Assembly: GCA_014728145.1 (NCBI GenBank)
Contig: WJMC01000206.1
Coordinates: 1-33,016, forward strand
Direction of reading: 5' to 3'
Source: Candidatus Zixiibacteriota bacterium
Lineage (GTDB): Bacteria > Zixibacteria > MSB-5A5 > JAABVY01
Length of the DNA stretch: 33,016 nucleotides
The translations under genes were made by a program, and so were the position numbers. Below, in pieces: positions 23,465-31,624 of this stretch; within the stretch, counting starts at the first letter, position 1, and every line of letters begins with the position of its first letter. Below the pieces are notes generated by a model. The model was not told the DNA's origin, ran no database searches, and worked only from the letters and a program-made list of their open reading frames with translations.

Positions 23465-24265
23465 CTAAAAAGCGAGTACCTCGACACCACTGATTTCGCT
23501 GGCACGATCCGCGATGCTTTCGAGTGTCTGGCGATTCAGCTTGAGTACGCTTTTAATTGCTGAGGGACGATCGAGTGAGTATATATGAACTTCACGTGGA
23601 TCGATCTGTTTGATCAGGCCGGCCCAGCTTTCAATTTCGTCATCTGTGGCATTAAACCTGTCACCTCCCATCAGGAGGGCCTGGATAATCAAATTGGGAT
23701 GCTCGAAATCTATCAAGCTCTGGACAACACCATCAAACTCAATACCCGGCGCGGGACGATTGATACGGTCAAAAACTTCTTTAGAGCCGGCATCGAGTTT
23801 CATGATCGGCGTATCCAGTTTCGCGACGGCATCACGAATCTTTCGGTCGGTCATACGAGTCGAATTGGAGAGAAGCGCGGTTTTAGCCGGTGGATAGTAC
23901 CGATCGCGCAAACGGATAACCATGTCGACCAGTTCCGGGAATTCCGGGTGAAGCGTCGCTTCACCGTTGCCCGAAAACGTGATGTACCTGATGCCTCGCG
24001 GTGCCTGTTTCAGGTAGGTTGCCAGCTCGGCTTCGACCTGGTCAAAAGAAGGCAGGGCAGGTATCCCGGATGCCTCGGCTACATGATAGCTCTTTTGGGT
24101 CAATCCGTACTGGCAGTAGATGCAACTGAAGGAACATAACTTGCCGTCAGCAGGAAGGACATTGATCCCCAATGAACTTTTAAGCCTGCGGGATTTGACC
24201 GGACCGTAGAGACATTCCTGCTTCAGGTCGAGTACATCCCTGTTGATTTTATCGCTTTCACTCAT
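23465..24265 (-). CDS. Radical SAM protein of the TYW1-like (COG0731) family
   Basis: 266 residues. The opening YGPVKSRRLKSSLGINVLP followed by C44-SFS-C48-IY-C51-QYG is the [4Fe-4S] cluster motif CxxxCxxC in the context typical of COG0731 radical SAM proteins. TFSGNGEATLHPEFPEL is the SAM-binding glycine-rich strand, and MKLDAGSKEVFDRINRP the following core. Archaeal and eukaryotic relatives (TYW1) build the wybutosine base of tRNA-Phe; bacterial members lack a settled reaction, so I name only the family. There is no second cluster or flavodoxin domain. It is divergent from a CPBP protease gene 81 nt away. Confidence 0.85.
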   Translation of the reverse strand: MSESDKINRDVLDLKQECLYGPVKSRRLKSSLGINVLPADGKLCSFSCIYCQYGLTQKSYHVAEASGIPALPSFDQVEAELATYLKQAPRGIRYITFSGNGEATLHPEFPELVDMVIRLRDRYYPPAKTALLSNSTRMTDRKIRDAVAKLDTPIMKLDAGSKEVFDRINRPAPGIEFDGVVQSLIDFEHPNLIIQALLMGGDRFNATDDEIESWAGLIKQIDPREVHIYSLDRPSAIKSVLKLNRQTLESIADRASEISGVEVLAF

Positions 24266-24346
24266 AGTGGTATAATTTGGCGGTTAAATCGTCAATAGCA
24301 AGAATTATATTGTAGCCTGCCCGTTTCTTTACTAACTTCTGCTCCC

Positions 24347-25075
24347 ATGGAACCGATCGCAGATCATAAACAGGTATTAAAACGATTCCCTGATTCGGAA
24401 TTCGAGATGAACCTGTATTCCTGGCTTATGACTTTTTTCTTATGCGTAGTCTGGCCATTGGGAATCATTTTGAAGTTTACCCTCAGCGACCGAACCGGTA
24501 ATATCGAAGACTTCAGCCCGCTGATAAGTTTCTATCTGCCCACGATCATCACCCAGTTAATAATTCTGTTTCTAATATATCTGGTAATCAAAAAGGAAGA
24601 AGTCGGTTTCAAGTCTGTCGGACTGGGAAAATTCAAGCTGGTATATATTGCAGATGCAATCTTGTTTCAAGTGACAGCCTGGTACATTCTCGGTCTTGTC
24701 AGCTCATTACTGGTAAAACTCGAATTCATTGAATTTTATGATACTGCCCCGCTTCTCCCCCAAAGCGCTTTCGAGTTTGGGATATTCCTTGTTCTTTGCG
24801 TTGTTGCGGCTGTGGCAGAGGAAACTGCTTTCAGGGGCTACTTGATTTCGAGGCTGACACGAATCTCCCGCTCGAGACTGCTGGCTGTGTTTCTTGCAAC
24901 CCTGGCCTTTTCTGCGGGGCATATTTACCAGGGCACGGGTGGTTTCATATTGATTTTTCTCTATGGACTGATGTTCGCCGTCTTGTATTTCATAACCCGC
25001 TCGCTCTGGCCCTGCGTGATAGCTCATTTTATCCATAACGCCGCAAAACCCGTACTGAGTCACTTTTTTCAGTAG
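24347..25075 (+). CDS. CPBP-family intramembrane metalloprotease (CAAX protease-like)
   Basis: 242 residues with about seven hydrophobic segments (for example 26-44, 61-81, 99-123, 143-157, 178-191, 199-217). The three family motifs are present: AEETAFRGYLISRL with E158, E159 and R163; SAGHIYQG with H192; and IAHFIHNAA with H227 and N231. These form the glutamate/histidine active site inside the membrane. Bacterial members process prenylated or other membrane peptides, often for bacteriocin self-immunity or surface protein handling, but the target here is unknown. The chosen ATG lacks a clear Shine-Dalgarno; M21 (24407) is an alternative just before the first membrane segment. It ends in a bidirectional terminator. 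Confidence 0.85.
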   Translation: MEPIADHKQVLKRFPDSEFEMNLYSWLMTFFLCVVWPLGIILKFTLSDRTGNIEDFSPLISFYLPTIITQLIILFLIYLVIKKEEVGFKSVGLGKFKLVYIADAILFQVTAWYILGLVSSLLVKLEFIEFYDTAPLLPQSAFEFGIFLVLCVVAAVAEETAFRGYLISRLTRISRSRLLAVFLATLAFSAGHIYQGTGGFILIFLYGLMFAVLYFITRSLWPCVIAHFIHNAAKPVLSHFFQ

Positions 25076-25082
25076 TGAAAAT

Positions 25083-25114
25083 AAAACCTCCATCAAATTC
25101 GATGGAGGTTTTTT
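25083..25114. terminator. Bidirectional intrinsic terminator between convergent genes
   Basis: AAAACCTCCATC and GATGGAGGTTTT form a perfect 12-bp stem around the six-base loop AAATTC, with A and T runs on either side. It serves the CPBP gene on the plus strand and the surface-protein gene on the minus strand. Confidence 0.9.
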
Positions 25115-25130
25115 CAAAGGAGTTCAAGGA

Positions 25131-27890
25131 TTATTTCAATAGAGTCATCTTTTTGGTCAGTGATATATTGCCGGCTGAGAGCCGATAGAAGTATACACCG
25201 GATGATAGGCCGGAAGCATCGAATTCAAGGCTGTGTGATCCAGCCGGCAGATTATTGAAAGTATGCCTGTTTACCGTTTGACCGAGCATATTGATAACAT
25301 CCAGTTCAACATTAGAATACTCCCGTTCAAGGCTGAAGCTGATTGTTGTGGCCGGGTTGAACGGATTGGGATAATTCTGTGCCAGGCTGATATCTGTAGG
25401 CAGGGGCAGATCGGAATCATCATCGGCAGAAGTCGGATTATAAACTGTTGAATTAACGAAGACATCGTAGCCTCGTCCCAAATTGCGGTTATCGCACCAG
25501 ACCGTGACAGCGTTTTTACCATCGACTGCTACCGCTGGATACTCATCGCGCGCATCACCTGAATAACGCGAAACCGGCAGGTTGCCCTGTATAATCCCGG
25601 CCTCATCGACAAAAGCCTGGTAGGCGCGTTTAATATATCCACGTTGATCTGTCCAGGTTACCGCGTAGTTGCCGTCAGCATCCATTCCAGCTCGAATTCG
25701 GTCGAATCCGAGATTCGGTTGCGAAGATATGATTTTCACACTTTCTATTACATTGCCATCCAGATCCAGCATCATGCTATGGATTTCAGTATCGATTTCG
25801 GTCTCATTGATCCAGGCTATCACGAAGTGCTCGAGTGCCGGATGCGCCGCCAAATCGAAATCCTTGTGCTGGTTGAGAGAGGAATCAACAGGAATGATAT
25901 AGTTTTCACCTGACAAACCGCCATCGATGTTAACTACCTGTAAAAAGACAAAAGTCTTGTCGTCTATCAGGCTGTTGAATGCCACTACGAACTGATCGTT
26001 ACCTGCCGAAACCACGCGCGGGTTATAGCATGGGTATTCATGCTGATTAATCTTGAAATTCGAGCCGATCGGAAAGCCGGGAGTGCTAAAAGTCTGGCAG
26101 TAGATATCGTCGTTACCATCGCGCTGATCACGCCAAACCACGATCATTTCTCCATCGCCTGTTATATCGCAGTCAGGTTCTGCATGAAGTGTAGCGGTTC
26201 CATCGAGGTCATCATTGACTATGATATTATCGCCGATCCTGCTCCCGCTAGAAGTGAATCGCTGGGCAAAAATACTAATTCCGCTGATATCTTCGGCCTG
26301 TCTGCCATCAGCCCAGCAGACCGCACTGCGTCCGTTTTCAGCGCTCCCTATCGCGGGACTGTTCTGGATCGCGATAGTGCCGTCATCATTGACCAGAATC
26401 GCGTCACCGAGTTTACTTCCAAACTCATTCATACGCTGAAAGTAGATATCACCGTCATCTGAACGGCTGTCTTTCCAGACCGCGGCGAAATCACCGGAGG
26501 CCAGGCTGGCGATATCCGACTCGCTCATCTGCGCCCCCGTGGAGGTCGAGGACAACTTGAAATTCGGACCAGTTGATTCAGAATTGCTGTCAAGCTTTTG
26601 AGCATAGATTTGAAGCGACATGTCACGGCTGTCATTGAAAACCACCAGCGCTGATCCATCAGCATGGTATACCGGCAGGGGATTGAAACGTTCACCTGTC
26701 GCGAAAGCATCGGAAATAACATAATCATCGCTGTCGAGTTCAGCTTTGGAATTCAGCTTGCGGGCAGTAATTTCTGCCCGATCACCCAACTCTGCCCAAA
26801 CTGCCAGGATTTTTTCCTGGCTATCCGAGACCATGCTGACATTGAAGGCATAGTTGTCAGTACCTTCACTTAAAGCAAAGTTATCATCTACCCTGTTGCC
26901 ATCGGCATCGAATAACTGCACATAGATATCCTGGTCAGTACCACGATCATCGGAAAAAGCTACCAGGTAACCGGCCTGTGAAGTATAGATCATTTCAGGG
27001 TCGAATTGATTGGCTGAAATCCCCCCCATATCGGCCACATTGATCGAGCTACCTGCAGTCGTTCCGTCAGAATTGAATAACCGCAGGACGACATCAGCGC
27101 CTGTGGATGAGATTTCTTCCCAGATAATCGCGAAACCACCGACGTCGTCGCAGGCAACCGCAGGCAACCAATAGTCAATACCTGAAGTTGTTGGTGATAT
27201 CTTGAAATTGCCGCCATTTCTGGCACCGGTCGAATCGAAGATTTGAGCGTAGATCGCTGATCCCAGACGGGTATCCTCCCAGACCACAACCAGGCGGTCT
27301 TCAGAAGTATAGGCCAGATCCGGATATGATACTATGTTGGCGGAGCTGTTGTCATTGACTTTCAGGGAATAGTTTATCTTCGTGAAACTGCTGTCATAAT
27401 ATTGCAGGTACAGATCTCCGGACTCATCGACCCAGACAAGGGCGATTATCCCATCAGACGATTTTGTGGCCTGAGCCATAAATTGATCAACAAATGCCGG
27501 ATTCTCGATCAACTGTTGATTCGAACCGGGAGTATTTCCATCCGCATCGACCTTCTGTCCGAATACGTCATAAGTGCCATTGCGATTGTCTTCCCAGCCG
27601 ACCATAACATGGTCATTTTCAATATTTACTAAAAACGGTCTGCGGTGGTTGAAACGGTTCTCGCCGGCAATCGGATTGACCTGGATATCGTCGAAGAGCA
27701 TTGACATATCAGTAGAGTAAGTCCTGGTAAACAGGTTCGGGCCGGGATTATAAAAGGTACCATCGGCGACCGCGCTACGGTGATTGCGGATATGCTCCGC
27801 CAGCCCGTTTTTTGAAGCGGAAACACCGTCCGGGGTGAAAGCCAAAACAAGTATGATAATGAGAATTGCCAATAATATGATCTTTTTCAT
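25131..27890 (-). CDS. Large secreted beta-propeller-like protein with type IX-style C-terminal sorting tail
   Basis: 919 residues from the ATG at 27890 (GAGGTG 3-4 nt upstream); an in-frame start at 27926 adds only a poor leader. The signal peptide is KKIILLAILIIILVLAFTP. The body is built from about 12-14 degenerate repeats of 45-60 residues, with a recurring core such as VVWEDTRLGSAIYAQIFDS, AVWKDSRSDDGDIYFQRMN or VVWRDQRDGNDDIYCQTFS, each followed by 'G.nf.is'; Asp-rich loops suggest calcium. This W-x-D-x-R...D-I-Y-x-Q pattern fits propeller blades. The tail starts at NYPNPFNPATTISF and has NMLGQTVN, SGLSSGVYFYRL and KKMTLLK, the standard secretion-tail layout. It is a surface or released protein with no enzyme motif. 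Confidence 0.85.
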   Translation of the reverse strand: MKKIILLAILIIILVLAFTPDGVSASKNGLAEHIRNHRSAVADGTFYNPGPNLFTRTYSTDMSMLFDDIQVNPIAGENRFNHRRPFLVNIENDHVMVGWEDNRNGTYDVFGQKVDADGNTPGSNQQLIENPAFVDQFMAQATKSSDGIIALVWVDESGDLYLQYYDSSFTKINYSLKVNDNSSANIVSYPDLAYTSEDRLVVVWEDTRLGSAIYAQIFDSTGARNGGNFKISPTTSGIDYWLPAVACDDVGGFAIIWEEISSTGADVVLRLFNSDGTTAGSSINVADMGGISANQFDPEMIYTSQAGYLVAFSDDRGTDQDIYVQLFDADGNRVDDNFALSEGTDNYAFNVSMVSDSQEKILAVWAELGDRAEITARKLNSKAELDSDDYVISDAFATGERFNPLPVYHADGSALVVFNDSRDMSLQIYAQKLDSNSESTGPNFKLSSTSTGAQMSESDIASLASGDFAAVWKDSRSDDGDIYFQRMNEFGSKLGDAILVNDDGTIAIQNSPAIGSAENGRSAVCWADGRQAEDISGISIFAQRFTSSGSRIGDNIIVNDDLDGTATLHAEPDCDITGDGEMIVVWRDQRDGNDDIYCQTFSTPGFPIGSNFKINQHEYPCYNPRVVSAGNDQFVVAFNSLIDDKTFVFLQVVNIDGGLSGENYIIPVDSSLNQHKDFDLAAHPALEHFVIAWINETEIDTEIHSMMLDLDGNVIESVKIISSQPNLGFDRIRAGMDADGNYAVTWTDQRGYIKRAYQAFVDEAGIIQGNLPVSRYSGDARDEYPAVAVDGKNAVTVWCDNRNLGRGYDVFVNSTVYNPTSADDDSDLPLPTDISLAQNYPNPFNPATTISFSLEREYSNVELDVINMLGQTVNRHTFNNLPAGSHSLEFDASGLSSGVYFYRLSAGNISLTKKMTLLK

Positions 27891-27957
27891 AAACACCTCA
27901 TCTTCTGTCCAGCCAGTATAAGGCAAACAGCGTGCCCCGTATTGAGGCTGTTCAATT

Positions 27958-27988
27958 CTTATACATTTGTTCCCGATCCCGATGTCAA
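27958..27988 (-). promoter_or_regulatory. Possible promoter of the propeller-like surface protein
   Basis: On the minus strand, TTGACA (27988-27983) and TATAAG (27963-27958) are 19 nt apart, longer than optimal. The -35 box sits inside an inverted repeat, TTCCCGA...TCGGGAA, that could be an operator. Confidence 0.4.
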
Positions 27989-28206
27989 TTTCGGGAAGGC
28001 CTTTCTAAACAACAATCCTGCAAATGGATAGAAACCAGATTGCTGGAACGTATTTTTCAGTATTTTCGTGTGGGGAATTCGCGTATGCAATTTTGAATAA
28101 GCTTACATAATTTTGCAGAGTTTGGACTGCAACAGTTTTCACATCTCCACTGCAGACGATACGATTTTAGTTAACTGTTTTTTAACAGTAGCTGATACGA
28201 TTGTTT

Positions 28207-28234
28207 TAAGATCGAGGCTTTTCGATTCCGATAA
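28207..28234 (+). promoter_or_regulatory. Possible sigma-28-like promoter of the rod-like mini gene
   Basis: TAAGATCG (28207-28214), a 12-nt gap and TCCGATAA (28227-28234) resemble the flagellar sigma-28 consensus TAAAGTTT-N11-GCCGATAA. The -10 half is seven of eight; the -35 half is weak. The start would lie just before the GGAG Shine-Dalgarno. Confidence 0.35.
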
Positions 28235-28258
28235 TATATATGAAAGGAGTGAAGCGGT

Positions 28259-28462
28259 ATGTATACAGCTTCGGTGCAGGGTATCCAGCAAAATTTGGCA
28301 ATGTTCAACCGCTATGCCCGCGATCTTCAGGATATCGAGAAAGCGGATGTGGTGGAGGATATGGTGGGTATGATGATTTCTGAGAAAGGCGTCTACGCCA
28401 ACGTTAACGCCATCCGGACAGCCTACCAGATGGACAAGCAGATTATCGACATGATTGCCTGA
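28259..28462 (+). CDS. 67-residue protein resembling the C-terminal helix of flagellar rod/hook proteins
   Basis: The ATG is preceded by AAAGGAG. The N-terminal half, TASVQGIQQNLAMFNRYARD, resembles the first helix of FlgE/FlgG-type axial proteins (usually '...GLqaqq..ldv.a.NiAN'). The C-terminal half, DVVEDMVGMMISEKGVYANV followed by NAIRTAYQMDKQIIDMIA, matches the axial C-terminal helix 'vdl.eEMv.MI.aqraYeANvkvi.tadeM...ll.ia'. The whole middle of a rod protein is missing, yet the frame is complete, so it is not a fragment cut by the window. Small stand-alone proteins with this helix exist in flagellated bacteria and lack a clear role. No other flagellar gene is in the window. A terminator follows. 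Confidence 0.65.
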   Translation: MYTASVQGIQQNLAMFNRYARDLQDIEKADVVEDMVGMMISEKGVYANVNAIRTAYQMDKQIIDMIA

Positions 28463-28493
28463 CAGGGGCTCTTTCCCGTCGACCGTCAGATAA

Positions 28494-28529
28494 TCCCGTA
28501 CCGCCTATTTCGGTGGCGCGGGTTTTTTT
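28494..28529 (+). terminator. Intrinsic terminator after the rod-like mini gene
   Basis: CCCGTACCGCC and GGTGGCGCGGG pair as an 11-bp stem with one mismatch and two wobbles, followed by seven Ts (28523-28529). It overlaps the stop codon of the convergent EamA gene at 28505. Confidence 0.75.
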
Positions 28530-29434
28530 ATTTTTCGACTTCGCCCCAGAACCATAATCAGGCATCCCACGGTCAAAAACAGTCCCCCCATTATTTCCCG
28601 GAAGGTCGGCATCTGTCCCAGGATAGTGGCCGCTATCAGGACGACATAGATCGGCTGAGTCTGGCTAATTATTGCGACTTTGGATAGTTCGAGATGCTGG
28701 AGCGCTGTCATGTAGATCATTCTGGAAAAAATAGGCCCGAAAATCCCCAACGCGATCACTCCGGGCCAGACTGTTTTCAGCCCTGAAAAATCGGGATTGA
28801 GCGAACTCAGGATTATCCAGTAGACAACCGACATCATCAGGTTGCGCAGATATGTAATTATAATCGGCCGGCCGTAGCGAACTGCCATCTTGGAAAAGAA
28901 CTCGGTCAAACCGAAGAAAAATGACCCGACCAGAACCAGCCAGAAACCGGTGCTGTACTCGACTCGCAGATAGGCTCTCATTATAACTATCCCCGCTATC
29001 GAAAGAATCCCGCCGAAAGTTTCCAGCCGATTGAAACGTTCGCCCAAAAATATTACCCCGCATAAAATCGCAATCAAAACTTCAGAGCGGTTCAAAAACG
29101 CCGCCAGCGAGGGATCCATGCGCTGTACTCCTGCCCAGAAAAACCATATCGCCAGAAGTGAGCTGGCGGTAAACGCCAGAAGCCAGATATACCCCGCTTT
29201 CGTAAAGATCAGGATATTGCTTTTGACTCGTCTGAAGGGCAGGTAGACGATGCTCATTATCAATGTGGCGATAGAAAAGATAAACGCGTTCATCATTAGC
29301 GGTGATATATAATCCAGGTTCCATTTGCCGGTAACTGTCGCGCAGGCGGCGAAAAATGCGGATGTAAACGAAAACAGGTAGCCCAGTTTTTGCGAGTTTT
29401 CATTCTCTTCTGTGTTGTAATCAGATTTCCACAC
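28505..29434 (-). CDS. EamA / DMT-superfamily membrane transporter
   Basis: 309 residues starting at GTG (29434) with AGGGA upstream; the next Met is at residue 47, inside the second membrane segment, so GTG is the sensible start. About ten hydrophobic segments form two EamA repeats (roughly 18-153 and 163-298). WFFWAGVQRMDPSLAAFLNR followed by SEVLIAILCGVIFLGE and AIISQTQPIYVVLIAATILG are the paired 'a....tqPvfvaila..flgE' blocks at the end of each repeat. DMT proteins export metabolites such as amino acids or nucleosides; the substrate is unknown. It lies 81 nt downstream of a membrane histidine kinase, in the same direction, and may be co-regulated by it. Confidence 0.88.
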   Translation of the reverse strand: MWKSDYNTEENENSQKLGYLFSFTSAFFAACATVTGKWNLDYISPLMMNAFIFSIATLIMSIVYLPFRRVKSNILIFTKAGYIWLLAFTASSLLAIWFFWAGVQRMDPSLAAFLNRSEVLIAILCGVIFLGERFNRLETFGGILSIAGIVIMRAYLRVEYSTGFWLVLVGSFFFGLTEFFSKMAVRYGRPIIITYLRNLMMSVVYWIILSSLNPDFSGLKTVWPGVIALGIFGPIFSRMIYMTALQHLELSKVAIISQTQPIYVVLIAATILGQMPTFREIMGGLFLTVGCLIMVLGRSRKIKKPAPPK

Positions 29435-29515
29435 GGCTCAATCCCTAAAAATATAAACCGCAAGATATGGATTAAGTCCGGGTAATCCAAATGGATTATA
29501 AGATTATGGCAGGAG

Positions 29516-31408
29516 TTAAGCTCTCAGCGGTTCACGGGCAGGAAATCCGGTCTCGGATTTAATGGCACGGGCCAGTTCTTCCAGCATGTAAGGCTTACGA
29601 AGGTACGATCCGGCTCCCAGTTTCTGCATCTCGAGTACCCTGTCGGTAGGCGAATATCCGCTTACGATGACTACTTTCTGCCCCGGTTTGAATTTTATGA
29701 TTTCCCTGTATGTATCCAAACCATCAAAGCCCTTCTCCATAATCATGTCCATTAACAGCAGGTCGTAGTCTTCTTTTTTCAGGATGTCAACAGCCTTACT
29801 GCCGTTTTCAGCGGTCGTGACAGTATACCCGAGCAATTCGAGCATCTCCGAAGCCATTTCTCTCTGTGCTGGATCATCATCGATTACCAGAATCCTACCG
29901 CTACCGTACAATGCAGACGATACAGTTGTTGTATCAGTGTCTTCATCACTCGTTGCAGGAAAGTAAAGTATGAATTCTGTCCCCTGACCAGGGTGCGAAT
30001 CTACGTCGTAATATCCCTTGTGGTCTTTCACGATACCATAGACAACAGAAAGCCCGAGGCCGGTACCGCTGGTTCCCATCTTTTTCTTGGAGTAATATGG
30101 TTCGAAGATTTTGTCGATTTCATCTTCCGGTATCCCCACACCGCCGTCTTTACAGGAGAAAATCACGTACTGGCCTGCTTCAATTCGGTTATATCCTCCG
30201 TGAAGAGCCGCTAAATTTTCGACTGTGGTTTTTATTTCAATATCACCGGTGTCCTGGATCGCATCGAACGCATTAATGATGATATTCATCACGACTTTGT
30301 AAAGATGCGACTTTGACCCATGTATGAGCGGGAGGTCCTGTTCGAGATCGACGATCACCTTTATTTCAGGCCGATTGACCTGCAGTTTCTGGAATGCTAT
30401 TGATTCCAGGTATTCCCTGATCACGTCGTTGAGGTTTAAGGCTTTCATCTCATAACGACCGCGCCTTCCTAAAGTCAACAGGTCCTGGATGATATCAACC
30501 GCTTCCCCGGCTGATTTGGCAATTCGAGCGATCTTGTTCTTGAGCGGATTTTTATCATCCATGCCAGCCAGTATCATATCGGAATAACCGACCAACGGAC
30601 CGAGGATATTGTTGAGGTCATGAGCCACTCCCCCAGCCAGCATACCCAGTGATTCCATTCGACGAGCACGTTCCAACTTGGTTTGAAGTGAGTATTTCTG
30701 TTCTTCGGCGTTTTTGAGTTCCACGATCATATTTTTGAGACGGATATTGCTTTCGACTAATTTGCTTTCCTTCTGGCGAAGTTCCCGGGCGGCCTGCCGT
30801 TCTTCATCGAGGCTCTGTTTGAGCCGATTTACCAGCATCGTACCGGGAATAACAGTGAGAGTGTTAAGCAGGATGAAGTTTGATGCTATCACTATCCATT
30901 TTTCGAGAGTGTAAGTCTCTGAAACATCCCATGCCAGATAACCTGCTTCCAGAAGGTATCCGATCAGTGCCATGGTGCAGACGTTTAATGCCAGTGCTAT
31001 ATAAGCGAAACGTGCCCCCAGGATAATCCCGACCAGAACCGCAAAAGCGAACAGCCACATCGGCCCCGCCGCAAACGCTCCAGGTGACAATATCAGGGTC
31101 ATTCCCATCAGATAGAACAGCGTCACGGCCAGGACCGCCCTGAGATTATATGAAGTACGGTTAAAAAAAGTAACGAACAGGGCCATGCCGTAGGCAATTG
31201 TATCCACTATCACGATCTGGTATAGATTGCTTTTTAGTGCAAGTATAACACTGGGGATATATGTGAAGATACCCAGAAGTGAAGCGGCCAGAAAGATCGT
31301 GCGAAGTATTCGTTCCCGCCAGTAGAGAAGTTTATTGTCCTCTACCGATTTCGGCGGATGAGTCAGATTGTATAAATACTTCTTCACCGGCTCCATTGCT
31401 GAGCTCAT
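29516..31408 (-). CDS. Membrane hybrid histidine kinase with receiver domain
   Basis: 630 residues. Six hydrophobic segments (about 36-57, 65-83, 92-110, 116-133, 135-155, 172-192) with almost no periplasmic loops are followed by a coiled-coil linker (196-250). The HisKA box GGVAHDLNNILGPLVGYSD has H263; the HATPase shows N-box NIIINAFDA (N379), G1 DGGVGI, and G2 GTGLGL (448-453). The receiver (about 505-617) has the acidic triplet VIDDDP, phospho-acceptor D554 (LLMDM), SGYS and K605 (LRKPY), all intact. It should autophosphorylate and phosphotransfer internally; the absence of a DNA-binding output implies another partner. The ATG at 31408 has GGAG too close; M5 (31396) is an alternative start. 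The signal may be lipid- or membrane-linked since loops are short. Confidence 0.9.
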   Translation of the reverse strand: MSSAMEPVKKYLYNLTHPPKSVEDNKLLYWRERILRTIFLAASLLGIFTYIPSVILALKSNLYQIVIVDTIAYGMALFVTFFNRTSYNLRAVLAVTLFYLMGMTLILSPGAFAAGPMWLFAFAVLVGIILGARFAYIALALNVCTMALIGYLLEAGYLAWDVSETYTLEKWIVIASNFILLNTLTVIPGTMLVNRLKQSLDEERQAARELRQKESKLVESNIRLKNMIVELKNAEEQKYSLQTKLERARRMESLGMLAGGVAHDLNNILGPLVGYSDMILAGMDDKNPLKNKIARIAKSAGEAVDIIQDLLTLGRRGRYEMKALNLNDVIREYLESIAFQKLQVNRPEIKVIVDLEQDLPLIHGSKSHLYKVVMNIIINAFDAIQDTGDIEIKTTVENLAALHGGYNRIEAGQYVIFSCKDGGVGIPEDEIDKIFEPYYSKKKMGTSGTGLGLSVVYGIVKDHKGYYDVDSHPGQGTEFILYFPATSDEDTDTTTVSSALYGSGRILVIDDDPAQREMASEMLELLGYTVTTAENGSKAVDILKKEDYDLLLMDMIMEKGFDGLDTYREIIKFKPGQKVVIVSGYSPTDRVLEMQKLGAGSYLRKPYMLEELARAIKSETGFPAREPLRA

Positions 31409-31624
31409 CTCTCCAGCGCCCCCGATTTCTACTTGATAACAGCAATTACGACAATCATGGTGCTAATCACATATTCGGCTGAATTGTAGCAGGGATTGAG
31501 CTAAAACATGATAATCTAAGTCTTTATGCAGCCAGACTGTACAGCCATTAATACTGTGCTAATAAATACAGGGGTCGAGTTCAGTTTTGAAACCGCCAGA
31601 TACTGTTTACTTATTCTGATGATA

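Larger units (their letters stand above)
27891..28258. other. 368-bp divergent intergenic region
   Basis: There is no gene on either strand. It holds the two promoters listed separately, an inverted repeat TTCCCGA...TCGGGAA (27970-27976 and 27991-27997) overlapping the leftward -35 box, a direct repeat GATACGATT (28158-28166 and 28194-28202, 36 nt apart), and between its copies a small perfect hairpin ACTGTT-TTTT-AACAGT. These may be regulator sites. Confidence 0.55.
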
